From contig NZ_CP014145.1 of assembly GCF_001542775.1 (NCBI RefSeq), positions 1,240,001-1,304,000 of the forward strand: a DNA stretch of 64,000 bases. Direction: 5' to 3'. Under the pieces are notes generated by a model. The model was not told the DNA's origin. It did not search any database and saw only the letters and a program-made list of their open reading frames with translations. The stretch comes from Microterricola viridarii (GTDB lineage Bacteria; Actinomycetota; Actinomycetes; Actinomycetales; Microbacteriaceae). How positions within the stretch are numbered: position 1 is the stretch's first letter; every line of letters begins with the position of its first letter. This document shows, piece after piece, positions 18,229 through 28,330 of the stretch. Made by a program: the position numbers and the translations under genes.

Positions 18229-18537
18229 GTGGTTTACGCAGTTGTGCGCGCCGGTGGCCGGCAGGAAAAGGTCGAGGTCGGCACCATCGTGACGATGGAC
18301 CGGATCAAGGCCGTTAAGGGCGGCACCGTCGAGCTGGCCGCTGTGCTGCTTGTTGACGGAGACAAGATCACCTCGGACGCCAAGTCCCTCGAGAAGGTCA
18401 CTGTCACCGCCGAGGTTCTTGAGGACCTCCGCGGCCCGAAGATCGTCATCCAGCACTACAAGAACAAGACCGGTTACAAGAAGCGTCAGGGGCACCGTCA
18501 GGAGCTCACGCGCGTCAAGGTCACCGGCATCAAGTAA
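18229..18537 (+). CDS. rplU: 50S ribosomal protein L21
   Basis: 102 residues, full family length ([18 protein letters not shown] at the N terminus, [16 protein letters not shown] in the C-terminal rRNA-binding loop). GTG 18229 follows GAGG by about 10 nt; a longer in-frame start at 18193 would add residues absent from L21. First gene of the rplU-rpmA unit. Confidence 0.97.
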   Translation: MVYAVVRAGGRQEKVEVGTIVTMDRIKAVKGGTVELAAVLLVDGDKITSDAKSLEKVTVTAEVLEDLRGPKIVIQHYKNKTGYKKRQGHRQELTRVKVTGIK

Positions 18538-18557
18538 CGGCCTGAGGAGAGAAGCTA

Positions 18558-18815
18558 ATGGCACACAAAAAGGGAGCTAGCTCCACTCGTAACGGTCGCG
18601 ACTCCAACGCTCAGCGCCTCGGCGTGAAGCGCTTCGGTGGTCAGGTTGTCAGCGCGGGCGAGATCATCGTCCGTCAGCGTGGCACCCACTTCCACCCCGG
18701 CGTCAACGTCGGTCGCGGTGGCGACGACACGCTGTTCGCCCTCGAGGCCGGCGCTGTCCAGTTCGGCAACAAGGGTGGCCGCAAGGTCGTCAACATTCTG
18801 GTGGCTGCCGAATAG
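18558..18815 (+). CDS. rpmA: 50S ribosomal protein L27
   Basis: 85 residues beginning [16 protein letters not shown], so the N terminus that reaches the peptidyl-transferase centre is mature and lacks the cleaved extension found in Firmicutes. GAGGAGAGAAG precedes the ATG. Followed directly by a strong terminator, so obgE is transcribed separately or by read-through. Confidence 0.98.
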   Translation: MAHKKGASSTRNGRDSNAQRLGVKRFGGQVVSAGEIIVRQRGTHFHPGVNVGRGGDDTLFALEAGAVQFGNKGGRKVVNILVAAE

Positions 18816-20501
<1,686 letters not shown>

Positions 20502-20504
20502 CTG

Positions 20505-21311
20505 GTGAGTGCGCGTGATCGGACCGGTATTGCCGCGGCCAAGCGGATCGTCGTCAAGGTGGGCTCCTCGTCCATCAGTGGTGACAATGCCGGCCAGATT
20601 GCGCCACTCGTCGACGCCCTGGCTGCGGCCCACGGCCGCGGCGCCGAGATCGTGCTCGTCTCCTCTGGAGCCATCGCGACCGGGCTGCCGTACCTGCGCC
20701 TCACCGAGCGGCCGACCGACCTTGCCACTCAGCAGGCCGCGGCATCCGTCGGGCAGAACCTGCTGATCTTCCGCTACCAGGACAGCCTCGACCGCTACGG
20801 CATCGTCGCCGGCCAGGTGCTTCTGACGGCCGGCGACCTCGAGAACGCCACCCCGCGCAGCAACGCACAACGGGCCATGGAGCGCCTGCTCGACCTGCGC
20901 ATCCTGCCCATCGTGAACGAGAACGACACGGTCGCCACCCACGAGATCCGCTTCGGCGACAACGACCGGCTGGCCTCGCTCGTGGCCAGCCTGATCAGCG
21001 CAGACCTGCTGATCCTGCTCAGCGACGTCGACGCGCTCTACACACGCCCGCCGCACGAGCCCGGTGCCGAGCGCATCGCGTTCGTTCCGTTCGGCGACGA
21101 GTTGGCCGGCGTCGAGCTGAGCTCGATCGGCCGTGCGGGGGTCGGCACCGGCGGGGCCGTGACCAAGGCGTCCGCCGCCCGGCATGCCGCCGCTTCCGGC
21201 ACCGCTGTGCTCGTGACCGCGACGGGCCTCGTCGACGACGCGTTCCGTGGTGCAGACATCGGCACCTGGTTCGAGCCGAAACCTCGTCACACGCCCACCG
21301 TGCTGTCCTAA
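20505..21311 (+). CDS. proB: Glutamate 5-kinase
   Basis: First step of proline synthesis, glutamate to gamma-glutamyl phosphate. 268 residues: amino-acid-kinase fold only (VVKVGSSSI near 16, SSGAIATG, VNENDTVAT, GTGGAVTKASAA); the C-terminal PUA domain present in the longer E. coli enzyme is absent. Starts at GTG 20505, 3 nt after obgE, so it is co-transcribed with it. Confidence 0.96.
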   Translation: MSARDRTGIAAAKRIVVKVGSSSISGDNAGQIAPLVDALAAAHGRGAEIVLVSSGAIATGLPYLRLTERPTDLATQQAAASVGQNLLIFRYQDSLDRYGIVAGQVLLTAGDLENATPRSNAQRAMERLLDLRILPIVNENDTVATHEIRFGDNDRLASLVASLISADLLILLSDVDALYTRPPHEPGAERIAFVPFGDELAGVELSSIGRAGVGTGGAVTKASAARHAAASGTAVLVTATGLVDDAFRGADIGTWFEPKPRHTPTVLS

Positions 21312-21321
21312 GCTAGGGCTC

Positions 21322-22617
21322 ATGTCTGAGCCGACCAACTCCCTGCCGCTGAGCACCGATTCACCCGATCTCGCACCCTTCTTCGCGAAGTTGGATGCCG
21401 CCCGAGCCGCCTCGCTCGAACTCGGCTCGGCGACCACGCAGCAGAAGAACGAGGCTCTCGTCGAGGTCGCGCACACCCTGCGCGCGCACGTGCCGGAGAT
21501 CATTGAGGCGAACCAGCGCGACATCGACGCCGGTCGCGCCTCCGGTCTGACCGACGCCCTGCTCGACCGGCTCGCGCTCACGGCCCCCCGCATCGAGGCG
21601 CTGGCCGTCGCCGTGCTCGAGATCGTCGGTCTGCCCGACCCCGTCGGCGACGTCGTGCGCGGCAGCACCCTGCCGAACGGTGTGCAGATCGCGCAGCTGC
21701 GCGTGCCGTTCGGCGTCGTCGGAGCCATCTATGAGGCCCGCCCGAACGTCACCGTCGACATCGCGGCTCTCGCCCTGAAGAGCGGCAACGCCGCCGTGCT
21801 GCGCGGTGGAAGTGCCGCCTTGAACTCCAACCAGATCCTGGTCTCCCTGATCCAGCAGGCGATCGCCCAGCACGGCATCCCCGCCGCCTCCGTGCAGTCC
21901 ATCGACGAGTTTGGCCGGGCCGGCGCGAGAGCCCTGATGCAGGCCCGTGGTCAGGTCGACGTGCTCATCCCGCGCGGCAGCGCCGCTCTGATCAACACGG
22001 TCGTCACCGAGTCCAAGGTGCCCGTCATCGAGACCGGCGCCGGCGTCGTGCACATTGTGCTCGACGAGACCGCGCCCGTGCAGTGGTCCGTCGACATCGT
22101 GCACAACGCCAAGACCCAGCGACCCAGCGTCTGCAACACCGTCGAGACGCTGCTCGTGCTGGCCGCCGCGGCCGACCGTGTTCTGCCGGCCGTCGGCGCC
22201 AAACTGACCAAGTCCGGCGTCACCATCCACGCCGACGAACGCGCCATCGCCCTGCTGCCGGACGCCGTGCCGGCGACGGAGGAGGACTGGTCGACCGAGT
22301 ACCTCAGCCTCGACCTGTCGGTGCGCATCGTGGACACCCTCGACGAGGCGATCGACCACATCCGCCGCTACTCTACGAAGCACACCGAGTCGATCATCAC
22401 CAACGATCTGGGCAACGCCGAGTACTTCCTCAACCGGGTCGACTCGGCCACCGTGATGGTGAACACCTCCACCAGGTTCAGCGATGGGGGAGAGTTCGGG
22501 TTCGGTGCGGAGGTCGGCATCTCGACGCAGAAACTGCACGCTCGTGGTCCGATGGGGCTGCAGGAACTCACCAGCACCAAGTGGATTGTGCGCGGCAACG
22601 GACAGTCGCGCGCCTGA
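21322..22617 (+). CDS. proA: Gamma-glutamyl phosphate reductase
   Basis: Second step of proline synthesis. 431 residues, ALDH-like fold; the catalytic cysteine lies in SVCNTVETLL (near residue 271), and GAIYEARPNVTVD marks the NADPH region. ATG 21322 has no ribosome-binding site but a TAAGCT hexamer (21309-21314) 7 nt upstream, so besides transcription from obgE-proB the gene may have its own leaderless transcript. Confidence 0.96.
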   Translation: MSEPTNSLPLSTDSPDLAPFFAKLDAARAASLELGSATTQQKNEALVEVAHTLRAHVPEIIEANQRDIDAGRASGLTDALLDRLALTAPRIEALAVAVLEIVGLPDPVGDVVRGSTLPNGVQIAQLRVPFGVVGAIYEARPNVTVDIAALALKSGNAAVLRGGSAALNSNQILVSLIQQAIAQHGIPAASVQSIDEFGRAGARALMQARGQVDVLIPRGSAALINTVVTESKVPVIETGAGVVHIVLDETAPVQWSVDIVHNAKTQRPSVCNTVETLLVLAAAADRVLPAVGAKLTKSGVTIHADERAIALLPDAVPATEEDWSTEYLSLDLSVRIVDTLDEAIDHIRRYSTKHTESIITNDLGNAEYFLNRVDSATVMVNTSTRFSDGGEFGFGAEVGISTQKLHARGPMGLQELTSTKWIVRGNGQSRA

Positions 22618-22675
22618 CGCCCGCTAGACTCGTTTCGGCGGATGCACCTCCCGCCACCCCTGAATGGAGAATGTG

Positions 22676-22885
22676 ATGTCGTTCCTGACTGCCGTGGCCA
22701 CCGAAACTGTGCATGCCGTTGAGCTGCCGATCCCCCCGATCATGTATGGCGCGATCGCACTCGTCGTCTTTGCCGCATTCGGCTTCGTCACGTGGAGCTT
22801 CCGCGATGTCGCCAACCGTCACAAGGCCAAGGGTGACGCTTACGCCGCCGCCCACGGTGGAGCACACGGCACCTCCAGCCACTGA
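22676..22885 (+). CDS. Small single-pass membrane protein
   Basis: 69 residues with one transmembrane helix (about 23-42, [21 protein letters not shown]) and a short basic, Ala/His/Gly-rich tail. It sits between proA and nadD, where related actinobacteria also carry a small membrane ORF. ATG 22676 is chosen because GGAG lies 8 nt upstream; an in-frame ATG at 22664 would include that site. Function unknown. Confidence 0.75.
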   Translation: MSFLTAVATETVHAVELPIPPIMYGAIALVVFAAFGFVTWSFRDVANRHKAKGDAYAAAHGGAHGTSSH

Positions 22886-22911
22886 GCCATATAGATCTGA
22901 GCGAATCGCCT

Positions 22912-23514
22912 GTGACGACTGCCTCGAAGCGCCGCCCCCGCATTGGTGTGATGGGCGGCACTTTCGACCCCATTCACCACGGGCACCTCGTGGCCGCCAG
23001 CGAGGTCGCGCAGTCGTTCGACCTGGATGAGGTCATTTTCGTGCCGACCGGCGTTCCGTGGCAGAAGGCAGCGGTCAGCCCGGGGGAGCACCGGTATCTG
23101 ATGACGGTGATCGCGACGGCATCCAACCCGCGCTTCACCGTCAGCCGCGTCGACATCGAGCGCCAGGGCCCCACCTACACGATCGACACCCTGCGCGACG
23201 TGCACGCGGAGCGTCCGGACGCCGAGTTGTTCTTCATCACCGGCGCCGACGCGATCGCCCAGATCCTCACCTGGAAAGACGTGTCAGAGCTCTGGGAGCT
23301 GGCCCACTTTGTAGCTGTGAGTCGCCCGGGGCATGACCTGAGCATTTCAGGTTTGCCGGAGGGCGACGTAAGCTTATTGGAGGTTCCGGCTCTGGCGATC
23401 TCGTCGACAGACTGTCGAGCCCGCGTGGAGCGAGGCGATCCCGTCTGGTATTTGGTGCCGGATGGCGTCGTCCAATACATCTCCAAACATCACCTGTATC
23501 GGAGTGTTGCATGA
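22912..23514 (+). CDS. nadD: Nicotinate-nucleotide adenylyltransferase
   Basis: Makes nicotinic acid adenine dinucleotide in NAD synthesis. 200 residues: nucleotidyltransferase motif [11 protein letters not shown] near residues 15-25 and the C-terminal ISSTDCR, a variant of the usual ISST-x-(I/V)-R in which cysteine replaces the aliphatic residue. GTG 22912 start. Stop overlaps the next gene (ATGA). Confidence 0.95.
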   Translation: MTTASKRRPRIGVMGGTFDPIHHGHLVAASEVAQSFDLDEVIFVPTGVPWQKAAVSPGEHRYLMTVIATASNPRFTVSRVDIERQGPTYTIDTLRDVHAERPDAELFFITGADAIAQILTWKDVSELWELAHFVAVSRPGHDLSISGLPEGDVSLLEVPALAISSTDCRARVERGDPVWYLVPDGVVQYISKHHLYRSVA

Positions 23515-24479
23515 GTGCGTTGCCCGACAAGCAACCGCTGACGCGCCGTCAAGCGCGCGCCAGCGAACGCGCGCGCCAAACGGAGGCGAGCGCCCCCACC
23601 GAGGCCGTCGCGCCCGCCGAAGCGAGCGCGCCCGACGTGGCAGGCGAGCCGAACGCGACAGCCGGGCAGAGCGGTGCACACGACCACAGGAGCGCCGGAG
23701 ACAGCGCTCACGTCGAGAAGGACGCCGCAGCCGAGGCCGCGGCCAACGAGGCCGCCTGGGCGCCGCCCGCCGTTTCGGCCCCGCTGCCGGAGGAGACCGA
23801 GCAGGAGACGGTCGAGCTCGACCTTCTCGAAGCGATGCCGGAGCGCACGCTGACCCGCAGGGAACTGCGCATCTTGCTGGCCGCTCAGGCCGCAGCGCAG
23901 TCCGCAGCCCAAGACCAGACGAACACCGGCGACGAGGCGGATTCCGCCGCGCCGGAATCCGACACAAGCCACACCGCGCCCGTGCTGCCTCAGCCGCCCA
24001 TCGGCCACTGGTCGCTCGACATCGACGTCGAGGACGACGCTGATGACCAGGGCTTCGACCAGGTGCTCTCGCGCGGCGTCGGCGCCGGGGGAGTGCCCAC
24101 AACAACGAACGCGTTGATCCTGCCGCTGATCCCGCAGCAGAGCGGCGATGTGCCGGCTCCGCTGGCCAGCGGCGAGATGCTCGTCACGGGCTCCATCGAC
24201 TTGCCGAGCCTGGGCGACACCGGTGCCCACCCGCACCGCCTCGACTCCGCCGAGGTGGACCGTCTGCTCGACCAGGTCGACGACGCAGCCCCCTCGACGA
24301 GCGCACTGCCTGTGCGCGCCAGCAAGGCCGTGAGCACACACACCTCCACCCGCGACACGCTCACCCCGCCCAAGCAGGGCGGTGTCAACATGCCGACCAT
24401 CCTCGCCATCACGGCCGCCGTGCTCGCACTCGGCGTCATCGGCCTCTTCATCGGCGGATACATCTTCAAGATCTTCTAG
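23511..24479 (+). CDS. Tail-anchored hypothetical protein between nadD and rsfS
   Basis: 322 residues, not recognised as an enzyme. A basic N terminus ([14 protein letters not shown]) is followed by a long Ala/Glu-rich, probably disordered region, a second RRELR patch (near 118-128), and a single C-terminal transmembrane helix (about 292-318). The start overlaps the nadD stop and the protein ends 53 nt before rsfS. Proteins of this shape occur at this position in related genomes; role unknown. Confidence 0.75.
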   Translation: MSALPDKQPLTRRQARASERARQTEASAPTEAVAPAEASAPDVAGEPNATAGQSGAHDHRSAGDSAHVEKDAAAEAAANEAAWAPPAVSAPLPEETEQETVELDLLEAMPERTLTRRELRILLAAQAAAQSAAQDQTNTGDEADSAAPESDTSHTAPVLPQPPIGHWSLDIDVEDDADDQGFDQVLSRGVGAGGVPTTTNALILPLIPQQSGDVPAPLASGEMLVTGSIDLPSLGDTGAHPHRLDSAEVDRLLDQVDDAAPSTSALPVRASKAVSTHTSTRDTLTPPKQGGVNMPTILAITAAVLALGVIGLFIGGYIFKIF

Positions 24480-24532
24480 TGCCGCGCCCACCGGACGGCA
24501 CCCATGCTTCTCAGATACAGGACACACTCCAG

Positions 24533-24910
24533 ATGACTGCAACTTCCCACGCCATTGAACTGCTTCAGGTGGCCGCACGCGCCGCCGACTCCAAGGGCGG
24601 AACCGACCTCGTCGCGCTCGACGTCACCCAGCCGCTGCCGCTGACCGACATCTTCTTCCTCGTCACCGGCAACTCGGAGCGCAACGTCGTCGCCATCGCC
24701 GGCGAGGTTGAGGACGAGCTGATCCGCCACGGCGCCAAGCCGTTGCGCCGTGAGGGCCGGGCAGAGGGCCGCTGGGCGCTGCTCGACTTCGGTGACCTCA
24801 TCGTGCACGTCTTCCACGAGGAAGAGCGCGGCTACTACCAGCTCGAGCGCCTCTGGAAGGACTGCCCCGTCGTTCCGATCGAGCTCCCGGAGCGCGACAC
24901 GCGCGAGTGA
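24533..24910 (+). CDS. rsfS: Ribosome silencing factor
   Basis: 125 residues (Iojap/RsfS family). Binds L14 on the 50S subunit and blocks subunit joining in starvation. Family features: DIFFLVTGNSERNV near 37-50, EGRAEGRWALLDFGDLIVHVF. ATG 24533 gives the standard length; in-frame codons upstream are not RsfS-like. Last gene of the nadD unit, followed 34 nt later by the first tRNA-Ala promoter. Confidence 0.95.
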   Translation: MTATSHAIELLQVAARAADSKGGTDLVALDVTQPLPLTDIFFLVTGNSERNVVAIAGEVEDELIRHGAKPLRREGRAEGRWALLDFGDLIVHVFHEEERGYYQLERLWKDCPVVPIELPERDTRE

Positions 24911-24920
24911 ATCTCTCGTT

Positions 24921-24986
24921 TTGGTTCTCGCGATAACCGCGTAGTAATCTAAACAAGTTGCTTCCGAAGAATCGGAAACAACGAGA
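24921..24986 (+). promoter_or_regulatory. Promoter and leader hairpin of tRNA-Ala copy 1
   Basis: TTGGTT (24921-24926), 18 nt, TAATCT (24945-24950), then a hairpin TTGCTTCCGA (24958-24967), loop AGAA, TCGGAAACAA (24972-24981), with 9 of 10 pairs, and the 5-nt spacer CGAGA before the tRNA. The same layout occurs before all three tRNA-Ala copies. Confidence 0.75.
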
Positions 24987-25062
24987 GGGTCTGTGGCGCA
25001 GCTGGTAGCGCACCTGCATGGCATGCAGGGGGTCGGGAGTTCGAGTCTCCCCAGATCCACCA
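24987..25062 (+). tRNA. tRNA-Ala(GGC), copy 1
   Basis: 76 nt with encoded CCA. Acceptor GGGTCTG pairs CAGATCC (one G·U); anticodon stem CCTGC/GCAGG encloses ATGGCAT with anticodon GGC; variable loop GGGTC; T arm GGGAG-TTCGAGT-CTCCC. Discriminator A. Followed by a perfect terminator. Confidence 0.97.
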
Positions 25063-25065
25063 TCA

Positions 25066-25099
25066 ATCCCCGGCAGTCCATGACTGCCGGGGATTTTCT
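25066..25099 (+). terminator. Terminator after tRNA-Ala copy 1
   Basis: A perfect 13-bp stem, ATCCCCGGCAGTC / GACTGCCGGGGAT (25066-25078 and 25082-25094), with a CAT loop, then TTTCTC. Confidence 0.9.
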
Positions 25100-25142
25100 C
25101 GTTGTCTGGTTGAAGCTGCGCATTCGCGTGCTCGGAATGTAG

Positions 25143-25183
25143 TAATCTAGTCAAGTTGCTTCCGAATCATCGGGGCAGCGTGA
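25143..25183 (+). promoter_or_regulatory. -10 box and leader hairpin of tRNA-Ala copy 2
   Basis: TAATCT (25143-25148), then hairpin TTGCTTCCGA (25156-25165), loop ATCA, TCGGGGCAG (25170-25178), and spacer CGTGA. The right arm is one base short; a fifth G in the run would restore all ten pairs. Confidence 0.7.
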
Positions 25184-25259
25184 GGGTCTGTGGCGCAGCT
25201 GGTAGCGCACCTGCATGGCATGCAGGGGGTCGGGAGTTCGAGTCTCCCCAGATCCACCA
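25184..25259 (+). tRNA. tRNA-Ala(GGC), copy 2
   Basis: Identical in all 76 positions to copy 1, including anticodon GGC, the 5-nt variable loop and encoded CCA. Its promoter and leader are a diverged duplicate of copy 1. Confidence 0.97.
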
Positions 25260-25262
25260 CCA

Positions 25263-25296
25263 ATCCCCGGGAACCCATGGTTCCCGGGGATTTTCT
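25263..25296 (+). terminator. Terminator after tRNA-Ala copy 2
   Basis: A perfect 13-bp stem, ATCCCCGGGAACC / GGTTCCCGGGGAT (25263-25275 and 25279-25291), with a CAT loop, then TTTCTC. Related to the copy 1 terminator with compensating changes in the upper stem. Confidence 0.9.
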
Positions 25297-25345
25297 CGTT
25301 CCCGCAGGTGGCCCCGCCCTAGACCCGTTCGGGCTGCATCTGCTA

Positions 25346-25363
25346 GACAGTGGGTGCACTGTC
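25346..25363. promoter_or_regulatory. Inverted repeat upstream of the SulP gene
   Basis: A perfect 7-bp inverted repeat, GACAGTG-GGTG-CACTGTC, just upstream of the SulP start region. It could be a repressor operator or an RNA hairpin. A TAGACA hexamer overlaps its left side (25344-25349). Confidence 0.5.
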
Positions 25364-25379
25364 GATGACGGGAGGGATC

Positions 25380-25433
25380 ATGTCAGTCCCAGCCACTTGC
25401 CGTGCCCGAGTCGACTTCCCAGAGGGCCGCTGA
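25380..25433 (+). CDS. Possible 17-residue leader peptide of the SulP gene
   Basis: ATG 25380 follows the strong ribosome-binding sequence GGGAGG and encodes MSVPATCRARVDFPEGR; its TGA overlaps the next ATG (TGATG). It could be a translationally coupled leader peptide. Alternatively it is the true SulP N terminus with one base missing: adding a C near 25418-25420 would fuse it in frame to SulP, matching the pattern of base losses elsewhere in the window. I cannot decide between these. Confidence 0.35.
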   Translation: MSVPATCRARVDFPEGR

Positions 25434-27076
25434 TGCAGCGGCCGCTGGCTGGGCTGAACCGGGGCAACTTGGTGCGGGAGTTGACAGCGGGCGTCACCCT
25501 GCTGGCGATCGCGATCCCGCTCAACATCGGATACGCGCAGATCGCAGGACTGCCCCCGACGGCGGGCCTGTACGCGCTCATCGTGCCCACCGTCGTCTAC
25601 GCCCTGCTCGTCTCCTCCCGCCAGCTGGTCGTGTCGCCGGATGCCGCCGCGGCCGCGCTCGTCGCGTCGTCAATCGGCGGGCTCGCGACGGCCGGGAGCG
25701 TCGACTACGCCTCCCTCGCCCTCGCGCAGGCGATCATCTGTGGCATCTTGTTCGTGCTGATGGCGTTCTTCAAGCTCGGCTTCCTCGCGAACTTCCTCTC
25801 CAAGCCGATCCTGGTCGGCTTCGTCGGCGGTCTCGCCCTCGACATCCTGGTCAGCCAGATCGCGAAGATGCTCGGCGTGAAGATTGACTCGGGCGGGGAG
25901 TTCACCGAGAAGGTCGTGGGGCTCGTGAGCGGGCTCGGCACCGCCAACCTGTGGTCGGTGGTGATCGCGGCCGTCGCCGTTGCCGTACTGCTGATCGGCA
26001 AGAGGCTGGCCCGCGCCGTGCCCTGGGCCCTCGTGGTGCTGATTCTCGCCACGGCGCTCGTCGTCGCCGCCGACCTCGTCGACACGGGAGTCGACGTGCT
26101 GGGGGAGGTGCCGGCGGGCCCGCCGACGATCACCTGGCCGGTGATCGAGTGGTCCAGCTGGTTCGTCCTCATTCCCTCCGCGATCGCGCTGACGCTCATC
26201 ACCACGGCGGAGGGCCTGCTCGTCTCGCGCTCCTACGCCGAGCGGAACGGGTACAAGACATCGCCCAACCGCGACCTGTTCGCCTTCGGCCTGGGCAACA
26301 TCGCAGCCGGGGCAAGTGGCAGCTTCGCCATGGGCTCATCCACCTCGCGCACCGCCGCGATGGACCAGGTCGGCTCGCGCACCCAGCTGCCGTCGCTCGT
26401 GCTGGCCGTCGGCACCCTGCTGCTGTTGATCTTCGGCACGGCACTCCTCGCCGACATCCCGTCCCCGGCCATCGGCGCAATCGTCGCGGTCGCGATTCTG
26501 CCGCTGCTCGGCATCCGCGACTTCGCGGCCTTCTGGCGGGCCGACCGGTTCGAGTTCGCGATCGCCGCGGTGTGCTTTGTCGTCACCTTGTTCGTCGGGT
26601 CGATCCCCGGCATCGTCGTCGCCTTCGTGCTGGCACTGATCAACCTCGCGAAGCGCGCGGCCAACCCTGCCATCGACGTGCTCCAACGCGGGGGCACCCC
26701 GACAGAGTCGCTGCTGATGGGTGCGCCGGCCGGCAGCATCACGGCGCCCGGCATCATCGTCATCCGCCTCGCCGCGCCGCTCTTCTTCGCCAACGCAGAC
26801 GTCTTCAGCCAGTCGGTCCACAACGCGGTGCGCGCGGCCGACGGCCTCCGGTACCTGATCGTCGACATGGAGGCCGTCACAGACGTCGATGTCACGGGCG
26901 CCGAGTCGTTCGCGGCACTGAAGGTGTGGCTCGCCACCCACAACGTCGAGCTCGGCTTCAGCCGGGTGCGGCCCGACGCGCGCGAGCGGCTCCGCCAGCT
27001 GGGAATGCTCGGCGATGAGCGCGTGTTCCCGACGAACCGCGCCGCCATCGAGGAACTCGTGCCCGATACTGAGTAG
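25433..27076 (+). CDS. SulP-family anion transporter with STAS domain
   Basis: 547-residue inner-membrane transporter of the SLC26/SulP family (sulfate, bicarbonate or dicarboxylate; substrate not readable). About 11-12 hydrophobic segments, with the family pattern IPLNIGYAQIAGLPPTAGLYA near 31-51, GGLALDILVSQ, and NIAAGASGSFAMGSSTSRTA. A cytoplasmic C-terminal STAS domain (about 430-545) carries VDMEAVTDVDVTGAES. ATG 25433 has AGAGGG upstream. It lies directly after tRNA-Ala copy 2 and is followed by an AI-2E-family gene. Confidence 0.92.
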   Translation: MQRPLAGLNRGNLVRELTAGVTLLAIAIPLNIGYAQIAGLPPTAGLYALIVPTVVYALLVSSRQLVVSPDAAAAALVASSIGGLATAGSVDYASLALAQAIICGILFVLMAFFKLGFLANFLSKPILVGFVGGLALDILVSQIAKMLGVKIDSGGEFTEKVVGLVSGLGTANLWSVVIAAVAVAVLLIGKRLARAVPWALVVLILATALVVAADLVDTGVDVLGEVPAGPPTITWPVIEWSSWFVLIPSAIALTLITTAEGLLVSRSYAERNGYKTSPNRDLFAFGLGNIAAGASGSFAMGSSTSRTAAMDQVGSRTQLPSLVLAVGTLLLLIFGTALLADIPSPAIGAIVAVAILPLLGIRDFAAFWRADRFEFAIAAVCFVVTLFVGSIPGIVVAFVLALINLAKRAANPAIDVLQRGGTPTESLLMGAPAGSITAPGIIVIRLAAPLFFANADVFSQSVHNAVRAADGLRYLIVDMEAVTDVDVTGAESFAALKVWLATHNVELGFSRVRPDARERLRQLGMLGDERVFPTNRAAIEELVPDTE

Positions 27077-27105
27077 GTCCCACCCCTGAAGAAAGGCGGC
27101 CGTAC

Positions 27106-27183
27106 ATGGGCCCCGACAGCGCAGACCTCCCCGCATCGCTCCCGACGAGTGCAGCACGCACGAACCTCGGCGAACTCCGGTGA
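27106..27183 (+). CDS. Possible 25-residue ORF overlapping the AI-2E-family start
   Basis: ATG 27106 with AAAGG upstream opens a 25-codon frame whose TGA overlaps the GTG of the next gene (GTGA). It may be a coupled small ORF, or an N-terminal piece of the downstream protein separated by a one-base loss. The peptide itself is unrecognised. Confidence 0.25.
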   Translation: MGPDSADLPASLPTSAARTNLGELR

Positions 27184-28226
27184 CGGCCGAGGCCTCTCGG
27201 GGGCTCGCGCCCGGAACGCGCACCCTGCTCACGCTCGGTGCCGCGGTCGTCGTGCTCGCCGGTGTCTGGTTCGCCCGTGACATCCTCGCGCCGCTCGCGA
27301 TCGCGGTCGTGCTCGTCATCATCGTGCACCCGATCCGCCGCCCGTTGGAGCGTCGGGGCTGGCCCGCCTGGCTGGCGACGACCTCGGTCATCGTGGTCGC
27401 CTATCTGATCCTCGCCGTGATGACGGGCCTCATCGTGCTTGCCGCCGTGCAGTTCAGCGCGATCCTGACCGACTACGGTGACGAATTCCGGGCCCTCGGC
27501 ACGCAGTTCAGCGAGTTCGCCGCGCAGCTCGGCCTCGACCAGGGCGCGGCGGCCGCGGCGACATCCCTCATCGACCCGGCAAGCCTCATCGCCATCGCCG
27601 GGCAGCTGGTGAGCACGGTCTTCGACTGGGCGACCGCCTTCTTCTTCGTGCTGGGCTATGTGCTCTTCATGGCGGCAGACGGATCCCGCTACGCCCAGGC
27701 CGGGAAGGTGTTCGGCCACGCCCGTGCGGACACCATCGCGCGGGCGACCCGGTTCAACTCGGGCACCCGCCGCTTCTTCGTCGTCGGCGCCATCTTCGGA
27801 CTCATCGTCGCCGTGCTCGACGGCCTCCTGCTCTGGGGGCTCGGCCTGCCCGGCCCGCTCGTCTGGGCCATCCTCGCGTTCGTCACGAACTTCGTGCCGA
27901 ACATCGGCTTCGTGCTCGGGCTCATCCCGCCGGCGGTGCTGGCGCTCGTCTTCGGCGGCCCGGCGCTGTTCCTGCTGGTTGTCGTCGCCTACATCCTGAT
28001 CAACGTCACGCTGCAGGTGCTCGTCCAGCCGCGTTTCGTGGCCGACAGCGTCAACCTCAGTTACACGCTGACGTTCTTCTCCGTCGTCTTCTGGACGTTC
28101 GTCATCGGCCCCGTCGGCGCCATCCTCTCCGTGCCGCTCACGCTGCTGGTGCGGGCGCTGTTCCTGGAGGGCGATGAACACTCGACCTGGCTGCGCTGGC
28201 TCTCCGGTGATCCGGAGGCGGCATGA
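27180..28226 (+). CDS. AI-2E family transporter (DUF20)
   Basis: 348-residue membrane protein with about eight hydrophobic segments, matching the AI-2E/TqsA permease family: an N-terminal helix pair ending PLAIAVVLVIIVHPIRRPLERRG, a soluble helical stretch (about 100-140), and the conserved LVWAILAFVTNFVPNIGFVLGLIPP-type segment near 235-258. Such proteins export small molecules or exchange ions; the name does not prove autoinducer transport. GTG 27180. Confidence 0.88.
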   Translation: MTAEASRGLAPGTRTLLTLGAAVVVLAGVWFARDILAPLAIAVVLVIIVHPIRRPLERRGWPAWLATTSVIVVAYLILAVMTGLIVLAAVQFSAILTDYGDEFRALGTQFSEFAAQLGLDQGAAAAATSLIDPASLIAIAGQLVSTVFDWATAFFFVLGYVLFMAADGSRYAQAGKVFGHARADTIARATRFNSGTRRFFVVGAIFGLIVAVLDGLLLWGLGLPGPLVWAILAFVTNFVPNIGFVLGLIPPAVLALVFGGPALFLLVVVAYILINVTLQVLVQPRFVADSVNLSYTLTFFSVVFWTFVIGPVGAILSVPLTLLVRALFLEGDEHSTWLRWLSGDPEAA

Positions 28227-28330
28227 GTCATCTGTGCGGGGTCGGCGTGGCTGTGCTGGAGCCTCGGCGCAGCCCCATACCGTGGAGTGGTGCCTGACGA
28301 TCTGAGAGTCGGGCGAGTAGGAGCAACACA

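Noticed and set aside
22912..23514. NadD judged defective because its C-terminal motif is ISSTDCR
   Set aside because: Only the aliphatic residue before Arg is changed; the SST and Arg are kept, so activity is likely.
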